A stretch of 5,048 nucleotides of DNA from Firmicutes bacterium UBA5499 (GTDB taxonomy: Bacteria; Bacillota; DTU084): assembly GCA_002426275.1 (NCBI GenBank), contig DIPB01000168.1:7485-12532 (forward strand). The letters run 5' to 3'. Below are positions 1 to 5,048 of this stretch, piece by piece (within the stretch, counting starts at the first letter, position 1; each line of letters opens with the position of its first letter). The notes below the pieces were generated by a model that did no database searches, had not been told where the DNA came from, and was given only the letters and a program-made list of their open reading frames with translations. A program made the position numbers and the translations under genes.

Positions 1-1
1 C

Positions 2-1423
2 TGGGATGGTTATGAAGGCTATGAGAAAGACCTGAAACCCTTCCTGGCTAACATTGCTTTCGGCTCTGGTTTACGGTTCATTGTGGATCCTTTCAGCAAT
101 GAGATGGGCATCTGGAACAATGTTGAATCGATGCAGGTATCATCCCCAGCCTATCAACTGCAATTCGCCAGGTGGCTGGAGAACAGATATGGTTCCTTGG
201 TCGCTTTACAGCAAGCCTGGCAAGTAGAGGCAATAGCCAGCTGGCAGGTAGCCAGTCGCTTGGTGCCCTGGAGCAGCGGGCTTACAAAGCCGGAAGGGCA
301 GTGCGGTTACGCACTTGATCCGGTCACAGCAGAGATTTATACCTTAAATCCGAACCAGAGTCAACTCTGGGATGATTATCTGCTGTTTCGGGATCTATCC
401 GTTCAGGAATATAACCTGAAGGTGTCCTCTGCCATCAAGGAGATCGTTGACGTTCCGGTGATCTTTAAGCACACTGGCCTGTTTAAGGATTATTTCGTCA
501 ACCCCAGCTTTACCTCTGGTTTTGATGGCATTGGCATGGAAGTCTATGGCACAGCAGATACTCTCTACAGCAAGGCAGGGTATGCTCTCTCTGAGGCAAT
601 ACAATCAGCCAGAACAATGTGGCTGGTGGTCACCGAGACTGAGATGATAGAAACACCGAGCCTTAAGACCATAGTGGGTTATCCCAATTTTGAGGTGATG
701 GCAGATCAGTTCAATCACCTACTACAGATGGGCGCCAGGGGCGTTTATGATTTCGGTCTTCACCTTGAGCCGGTTTGGCTGCTGAAAAATTACATTAAGC
801 CGCCTGAGCAACTGAAGTGGTTAGTGAACTATCGGGAGGAATTTTGTGAGGGCGAGAACCTTCAGAGGCTGATCTCGCATAAGCCCCGGGTTTTATTGGC
901 ATATCCTCCCGGACGCAATTATTGGTTCAACCCTAGCGACAGAGGCGCGGTCCTGCCAGCTGATGACTATTTGGGCGGTTTCAGCACCAGAATAGTCTGG
1001 CTTGATGAAGCAGGTAACCATCAGCCTTCTGAAATGCCCTGGTGGATTGTTCCCACAAGCAATCCAGGCCATAGCGGAATGCCTGTGGTGGTTAATTTCC
1101 AGGATGCGCCAGCTAGCCTTCGTTTCAGCGCTGCTTTGGTGGATGTTAATACCCCAATAATCTATCTAGGCTTGCGCAAAGATTTGGGAGCAGTCCCTCG
1201 GTTAGATCAGTACTTTACTTCAGAGTTGGTTACAGATGCTGACGGACGACAGTTTCAGGTGCTCAAACCTTCGGCCTCGGGACAGGTTCTATATCAGAGC
1301 CAAGGCAAAGCTTGGGGGATCAGGGAAGGCAAGCTGATCATCATCAGCAAGGACGGTTGGCTGCAGCTTCAGGGAAAAGAGCCAGCCGCGATTTTGCTGC
1401 CGGTCTTAGATTGGGGAAAATGA
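2..1423 (+). CDS. GH42-like glycoside hydrolase (clan GH-A), 5' end missing
   Basis: The reading frame is open from position 2 to the TGA at 1421-1423, giving 473 residues of a protein whose start lies left of the window. The GTG at 83 is an internal valine, because the upstream codons continue the same fold. Residues are numbered from position 2. N33-E34 followed by MGIW is the expected Asn-Glu acid/base pair at the end of barrel strand 4. After it comes an F-x-x-WL-x-x-x-YGSL stretch (about 55-66) and an AW at 72-73, which is typical of GH42 beta-galactosidases. GFDGIGMEVYG (about 174-183) and WLVVTETEM (207-215) look like later strands, with E212 or E214 as nucleophile. The roughly 178-residue spacing between the two catalytic Glu resembles GH42. 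About 100 N-terminal residues are probably missing. Residues from about 265 to 473 form a less recognisable C-terminal region. GH42 enzymes release beta-galactosides, but substrate and location are inferred. Codon use differs from the next gene: 8 of 18 Arg codons are AGA or AGG. Confidence 0.8.
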   Translation, partial: WDGYEGYEKDLKPFLANIAFGSGLRFIVDPFSNEMGIWNNVESMQVSSPAYQLQFARWLENRYGSLVALQQAWQVEAIASWQVASRLVPWSSGLTKPEGQCGYALDPVTAEIYTLNPNQSQLWDDYLLFRDLSVQEYNLKVSSAIKEIVDVPVIFKHTGLFKDYFVNPSFTSGFDGIGMEVYGTADTLYSKAGYALSEAIQSARTMWLVVTETEMIETPSLKTIVGYPNFEVMADQFNHLLQMGARGVYDFGLHLEPVWLLKNYIKPPEQLKWLVNYREEFCEGENLQRLISHKPRVLLAYPPGRNYWFNPSDRGAVLPADDYLGGFSTRIVWLDEAGNHQPSEMPWWIVPTSNPGHSGMPVVVNFQDAPASLRFSAALVDVNTPIIYLGLRKDLGAVPRLDQYFTSELVTDADGRQFQVLKPSASGQVLYQSQGKAWGIREGKLIIISKDGWLQLQGKEPAAILLPVLDWGK

Positions 1424-1485
1424 GACGCTTGGGAGATATTTCTTCCCGGCGCTAGCTGGAAAACCGCAAGGAGGAGAAATGTTCA
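1424..1485 (+). other. Short intergenic gap, no terminator seen
   Basis: These 62 bases separate the first two genes. The only clear element is the purine-rich ribosome binding site near the right end. A GGGA/TCCC pair around 1430-1447 could form a stem of only about four base pairs and has no T-run after it, so it does not make a terminator. No recognisable -35/-10 promoter pair was found. Read-through from the upstream gene, and so co-transcription, is plausible but unproven. Confidence 0.5.
1468..1476 (+). promoter_or_regulatory. Shine-Dalgarno site for the 961-residue hydrolase
   Basis: AAGGAGGAG is a near-perfect anti-16S complement. From its GGAG at 1473-1476 there are nine bases to the ATG at 1486, which is a good spacing and supports that start. 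A second ATG at 1479 lies too close (two to four bases) and in another frame. The only in-frame stop upstream of 1486 is TAG at 1453-1455, and no ATG, GTG or TTG lies between them, so 1486 is the first usable start. Confidence 0.8.
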
Positions 1486-4371
1486 ATGAGAAGCTGCTGG
1501 ATTTTGCCGTTTTGGTTATGCCTTTGCGCCGCAGCCGCAGCCGCGCCCTTTGAGCTGCGGCCGCCTGCCAAGCCGCAGGCAAATCTGTGGCTGGAAGGGG
1601 AAGAGTTTGTGGAAACCCGCGGCGGCTCTGTGAAGCACGATGCCGGCTGTTATGGCGGAAAATGCTGGTCTGTTCTGACCACTGAGGCCGGAGCATATAC
1701 CGTGGAGTATAAGCTCTCGGTGGCAGCCGACGGCTTCTATACAGCGTACATCGCGGGTCAGCCTGTGGGTACGGGGTATACCTCCCCCCTCTGGTATGCT
1801 GTGGACGGAAGCGCCTGGCGCAAAGTCACAACTCTGCCCGCATCCAAGGTTTCGTGGGGGGCAAGCGGCGCCGTTCGCTGGACTGTCCTGGGAACGCTGA
1901 GCCTGGCGAAGGGAGAACACAGCTTAACGTTTAAGATCGACCAGCATCGCCCCCAAGATAAATATTATGCGTACCTCATCGACGCCATTGCGCTCTCCCG
2001 CGATGAGGATGCTCTGCCGGCTCTTCGCGGAGAGAGACCGGGCAATGTTTTCACCACAGAGCCGTTGGTCTTTCAAAGCGTCACCAACTTTGGAAGCTGG
2101 CGGTGGCGGGTGGTGGATTGGCAAGGGAAAGAGAAGCTGCGCGGCCAGTGGGATGCGAAAGGCGGAGCTTTAACGCTGCCCCAGCTGCCTATAGGGTATT
2201 ATCGCCTGCAGCTACAGGATAAAAGGGGTAACTGGAGCTATTGGGCGCCGTTCGCCAGGATTTCACCTCCCGAGAGGCTTAAGCCTGAGAGTCCCTACGC
2301 CATGGACAGCGCTCAGAGCTGGCTGGCCGCTCCGGGCTTTTCCGGCAACAGCCTGCAGCCGGAAAATTCTTATCAGCTGATCTCGGATTTGGAGAAGCTG
2401 GCAGGACTGTCCATGGTGCGCGAGCGCCTGAGCTGGCCTGAGGTAAACCCGTCGCCCGGCGTCTACAAGTGGGGACGCTACGAGACTAACGCAGACCTGC
2501 TCTCTGAGCGTGGGATCTCTATTTTGGGCATGTTCCATAGTGCGCCGGAGTGGACAAAAGGTGATTTGCAGAGTCTGCCCCACGATCTTCTGGCCACTTA
2601 TGAGTTTTGCAAAGCAGCGGCGGAGAAGTTTTCCGGTCAGATGGCGGCTTGGGAATTTTGGAATGAGCCGGAACCGAAAGGATTCAATCAGGATCCAAGC
2701 TGGGATCTGGCTGCGGCGCATAAAGCCGCATACTTGGGCTTTAAGGCTGGAGACCCGGACGCCTTGGTGCTGATTGCCTCCAACTGTCAGCATCCGGCGC
2801 CGAAAATGTATGAACTTTTGATGGAAAGCGGCGCCGGCGCATACATGGACGCCTTTAATTTCCATGTTTATTCCCAACTGGATAAGTATCAGGAGATCGT
2901 GGAAGGCAAGCGCGAGTTTCTGTCGCGCTTCGGCCTGGGAAGCAAGCCCATGTGGGTGACGGAAAACGGTTTGGGAGTGGAAGGAGCGGGAAAAGAAGAC
3001 CCCATCGCTCCCGGGAGCAATTTGCGCGAACATGACAGAGAGCAGGAGCTGGCGCAAGCTGAGCTTTTGCTCAAGGCCCAGCTCACAATGCAATCTCTGG
3101 GCGTAGACCGCGATTTCTTCTTCGTTGTCCCTCCCTACAATGAGCAGGGAGGAAGCAAGGTCTGGGGCTTTTTCCGCTGGGATTATACGGTGAAGCCCGC
3201 CTATGTGGCTCTGGCCAATCTCACCCGGCAGCTGGGGAATTGCAGCTATCAGGGCAAGGTCGATTTAGACGGCGCCTCGGCGTTTCTCTATGAAGCGCCA
3301 GACGGCAAACAGATTTTGGTGTATTGGACCGAAGACGAGGACTCTGCCAGGGAGTTTACGCTGAAAGGCCAGGGAGAACGGCTGGAAATACTGGATTTTC
3401 TTGGCGGTAGCCAAACTATCGCCTCGGAATCCGGAAGCTATCGGCTCTCTGCCGGCAGATTTCCCACTTATTTGAAAGGCCTGTCGGGCCTTAAGGCGAC
3501 CGGGCAGCCGCCTGCCAAGGCGGAGCCTCAGCCTTCGCCGGTCACGGATCCGAGCACTGTCTTGCGAATCAATCTGGGCAAAGGGTTCAAAGTGGCGAAT
3601 AAGAACGTTGCCAAGCTGGAGGAAAAGATCGGGAATTTCACCTTGGATATTTTCAACTTCAGCGAAAAGTCCAAGACGCTGACAGTGGAGAATATGAGCG
3701 ACGCTTATTTGCTTTTGGGCCTGCCGGAAACAATAGAGGCGCCGGCTATGGCCAAGACCAGCTTCCCTTTGAAACTATTGCTTACAAAGGAAGACAGCGC
3801 GACGCTTTTCAACCTCCGGCTGCGCGCGCGTAACGGCGGCTTGCTCAGCGCGCCGGCGCTCATTCCCGTCAGTCCGAAAATGGATGGGAATCCGGCTTTG
3901 GAGGAGAAACTGCTCAGCGCATCCGAACCTGAGCGCTGGGAGAAAAATTCTTCCGGACAGATGGAGATCAGCCTCGACAAGGCCCAAGAGGCGGTACGCT
4001 TCGACGTCTCCTTTCCTGCAGCGGGAGATCGCTGGATTTATCCGGTCTTTCGCCTGAAGCCCGAGGAGCTGGCGGGAGCGGTGGGACTCAGTTTTGAAGT
4101 GAAGCTTGACGTTGCTCCCGCATATGCTGCCAGCCCCTATATCATGGCCTATGTAATGGCAGTGCTTGAAGATGAGCTTGAGGTTGGCGAGAGGGCGGAT
4201 TTCAGTTACGATTCCACGGAACAGTGGCAGAAGGTAGAGATCTCCTTTGCCGCGGAGGCGCCAGCGGGATTCGATCCCAAGGACGTGAAGCTGCTGCGGA
4301 TTGGCATGAATCCTAGGCCGCAGCAGCTGACATATTGGTTGCGCAATCTGAAAGTTTATTATCGGCAATAA
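1486..4371 (+). CDS. Secreted multi-domain glycoside hydrolase, clan GH-A (GH39/GH5-like)
   Basis: A complete 961-residue protein. Residues 1-20 are a signal peptide: one Arg, a hydrophobic core rich in W, L and C, then six alanines before P21. A signal peptidase I cut around 17-19 is likely. No good lipobox is seen at C12 or C14. Residues about 30-175 look like a beta-sandwich carbohydrate-binding domain (WLEGEEF at the start, YLIDAIALS at the end, C55 and C60 a possible disulphide). About 180-262 is Ig-like. About 268-580 is a TIM barrel: RERLSWPEVNP, then WEFWNEPEP with E394 as acid/base, FNFHVYS with H460 and Y462, and WVTENG with E493 as nucleophile. A beta domain (about 585-664) follows, then a Pro-rich linker (675-685), an Ig-like stretch (about 690-800) and a jelly-roll-like C-terminus (about 815-961). 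It should cleave a glycan outside the cytoplasm as a retaining enzyme. The exact family and substrate are not determinable by eye; GH39, GH5 or an unassigned GH-A family are all possible. Confidence 0.85.
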   Translation: MRSCWILPFWLCLCAAAAAAPFELRPPAKPQANLWLEGEEFVETRGGSVKHDAGCYGGKCWSVLTTEAGAYTVEYKLSVAADGFYTAYIAGQPVGTGYTSPLWYAVDGSAWRKVTTLPASKVSWGASGAVRWTVLGTLSLAKGEHSLTFKIDQHRPQDKYYAYLIDAIALSRDEDALPALRGERPGNVFTTEPLVFQSVTNFGSWRWRVVDWQGKEKLRGQWDAKGGALTLPQLPIGYYRLQLQDKRGNWSYWAPFARISPPERLKPESPYAMDSAQSWLAAPGFSGNSLQPENSYQLISDLEKLAGLSMVRERLSWPEVNPSPGVYKWGRYETNADLLSERGISILGMFHSAPEWTKGDLQSLPHDLLATYEFCKAAAEKFSGQMAAWEFWNEPEPKGFNQDPSWDLAAAHKAAYLGFKAGDPDALVLIASNCQHPAPKMYELLMESGAGAYMDAFNFHVYSQLDKYQEIVEGKREFLSRFGLGSKPMWVTENGLGVEGAGKEDPIAPGSNLREHDREQELAQAELLLKAQLTMQSLGVDRDFFFVVPPYNEQGGSKVWGFFRWDYTVKPAYVALANLTRQLGNCSYQGKVDLDGASAFLYEAPDGKQILVYWTEDEDSAREFTLKGQGERLEILDFLGGSQTIASESGSYRLSAGRFPTYLKGLSGLKATGQPPAKAEPQPSPVTDPSTVLRINLGKGFKVANKNVAKLEEKIGNFTLDIFNFSEKSKTLTVENMSDAYLLLGLPETIEAPAMAKTSFPLKLLLTKEDSATLFNLRLRARNGGLLSAPALIPVSPKMDGNPALEEKLLSASEPERWEKNSSGQMEISLDKAQEAVRFDVSFPAAGDRWIYPVFRLKPEELAGAVGLSFEVKLDVAPAYAASPYIMAYVMAVLEDELEVGERADFSYDSTEQWQKVEISFAAEAPAGFDPKDVKLLRIGMNPRPQQLTYWLRNLKVYYRQ

Positions 4372-4384
4372 TCCGCTGAGAAGA

Positions 4385-4391
4385 GGGGGGG
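4385..4391 (+). promoter_or_regulatory. G7 tract serving as ribosome binding site
   Basis: A run of seven G, preceded by AAGA and followed by AAG, is the only purine-rich Shine-Dalgarno-like sequence before the third gene. It ends nine bases before the TTG at 4401, a normal spacing. The whole gap between the TAA of the upstream gene (4369-4371) and this start is 29 bases with no hairpin, so the two genes are probably co-transcribed. Homopolymeric G tracts can slip during replication, which would alter spacing here, but no evidence of variation can be had from one sequence. Confidence 0.6.
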
Positions 4392-4400
4392 AAGATCGTC

Positions 4401-5048
4401 TTGCAAGCCACTTGGATTTGGTATCCCGGCGATTTTGAAATCTGGCTCCATAAAGAAGTTTCCTTGCGCAGGCAAGAACGAGGGAACTTTTATCCGCCGT
4501 TTTGGCGCTTGGATCTACCTTACCCCAGGGTGAGATTTCGCAAGCGGTTTGAATTGGCTCAGCCGGAAGTTATTTTTCTGGCTGCGGACGGCCGCTTTGC
4601 CGTCACCTTAGACGGACGTTTTAGCCATAATGCTCAGAGGGTGACCCTCCCGGCCGGAGCTCACACTTTGGAGCTCAATGTTTTCAATCAAGAAACCTTG
4701 CCCAGCGTCTATGCGGCCGGACAGACGATTAATTCCGATTCCAGTTGGGAAGTCGCCACGGACGATGTTCATTGGCAAAAGGCAGGCTCGTGGCAATTCA
4801 ATAGTCCAAGCGAAAAGCCGTCTCAATACCGTCTGCCCACGCGGGAAGTTGAACCTGTGGCTGTGGAAAGGCGGGGCTCGGGGCAGCTTGTGGACTTCGG
4901 CAGAGAAACGTTCGGCTTTTTGAGCTTTCGCGGGATCAAAGGCCGGGGAAAGGTCGCGGTTTATTACGGCGAATCCCTGGCCGAGGCGCTGGCTGCGGAC
5001 GAATGCGAGACCACAGACGAGCTGCATTTGAGCGGAGACGCGGCTGTG
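4401..5048 (+). CDS. Alpha-L-rhamnosidase-like protein (GH78 type), 3' end missing
   Basis: The frame is open for exactly 216 codons from TTG at 4401 to the window edge. An in-frame TGA at 4377-4379 limits the start, no ATG occurs in this frame, and the conserved motif WIWYPGDFEIWL begins at residue 5, so TTG is well supported. Residues 23-42 (RR-x-ERG-x-FYPPFWR-x-D) form an N-terminal signature that I associate with GH78-like rhamnosidases, next to beta-sandwich segments. VDFGRETFG (164-172) and YYGESLAEA (188-196) match the beta domain that precedes the (alpha/alpha)6 barrel in that group. The barrel with the catalytic acids lies beyond the window, so activity cannot be judged. The family hydrolyses terminal alpha-L-rhamnose from glycans or glycosides. 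No signal peptide is present, suggesting a cytoplasmic enzyme acting on imported fragments. GC-rich codon use resembles the upstream gene. Confidence 0.82.
   Translation, partial: MQATWIWYPGDFEIWLHKEVSLRRQERGNFYPPFWRLDLPYPRVRFRKRFELAQPEVIFLAADGRFAVTLDGRFSHNAQRVTLPAGAHTLELNVFNQETLPSVYAAGQTINSDSSWEVATDDVHWQKAGSWQFNSPSEKPSQYRLPTREVEPVAVERRGSGQLVDFGRETFGFLSFRGIKGRGKVAVYYGESLAEALAADECETTDELHLSGDAAV

Noticed and set aside
83..85. GTG as start of the first gene
   Set aside because: The frame is open from position 2 and the preceding 27 codons read as ordinary barrel sequence. Starting here would remove the first half of the barrel before the acid/base Glu.
1430..1447. Possible hairpin after the first gene
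   Set aside because: Only four strong base pairs plus a wobble can form and no T-run follows, so it is not a credible terminator.
1420..1455. ATGA overlap at the stop of the first gene, opening an 11-codon frame
   Set aside because: This looks like a translational-coupling signal, but the frame ends at TAG 1453-1455 and encodes nothing recognisable. The true next gene starts at 1486 with its own Shine-Dalgarno.
1528..1545. GCCGCA hexamer repeat, about three copies
   Set aside because: It encodes the alanine run at the end of the signal peptide, is too short to count as a repeat element, and alanine-rich signal-peptide ends are common.
2263..3093. Minus-strand open frame of 276 codons inside the secreted hydrolase
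   Set aside because: It lies wholly opposite the catalytic barrel, whose plus-strand frame carries clear WNEP and VTENG motifs. The translated product is rich in H, R, Q and L without any recognisable motif, as expected of an antisense shadow in GC-rich coding DNA.
3775..4368. Minus-strand open frame of 197 codons opposite the C-terminal domain
   Set aside because: It is fully covered by the plus-strand gene, has no recognisable domain and no separate gene context; treated as a shadow.
4608..5027. Minus-strand 139-codon frame and a plus-strand 81-codon frame (4678-4923) near the right edge
   Set aside because: Both overlap the rhamnosidase-like frame starting at 4401, which has conserved family motifs along its whole length. 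Neither alternative has any.

Overview
The window holds three co-directional plus-strand genes, all glycoside hydrolases or close relatives, and both edges cut through a gene. It reads as part of a carbohydrate-degradation gene cluster from a bacterium. No ribosomal, tRNA, transposase, integrase, phage or CRISPR sequence is visible. The translation signals are bacterial: a purine-rich Shine-Dalgarno stretch lies before each internal start, and one gene starts with TTG. Taxonomy cannot be fixed from this sequence. Large multi-domain hydrolases like the central gene are common in Lentisphaerota, Verrucomicrobiota, Planctomycetota and some Bacillota, so one of these is a guess rather than a result.

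Layout. (1) Positions 2-1423: the C-terminal 473 residues of a GH42-like (clan GH-A) hydrolase whose N-terminus lies outside the window. (2) A 62-base gap with a strong Shine-Dalgarno but no convincing terminator or promoter. (3) Positions 1486-4371: a complete 961-residue secreted multi-domain protein, consisting of a signal peptide, a CBM-like beta domain, an Ig-like domain, a clan GH-A barrel with WNEP and VTENG catalytic motifs, a proline-rich linker and a C-terminal jelly-roll-like domain. (4) A 29-base gap containing a G7 tract that forms the ribosome binding site. (5) Positions 4401-5048: the first 216 residues of an alpha-L-rhamnosidase-like protein (GH78 type) that starts with TTG and runs off the right edge.

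How the genes may work together (inference). The secreted central enzyme would bind and cut a polysaccharide outside the cytoplasm. The GH42-like enzyme (galactoside type) and the rhamnosidase-like enzyme, which has no signal peptide, could then trim galactose- and rhamnose-containing fragments. A rhamnose-bearing plant or algal glycan, such as rhamnogalacturonan or a related polymer, would fit, but the substrate cannot be read from the sequence.

The most notable points are the family-ambiguous domain architecture of the 961-residue protein, the change in base and codon use between the first gene and the two that follow, and the TTG start behind a homopolymeric G7 ribosome binding site. Nothing here is clearly a previously undescribed system.
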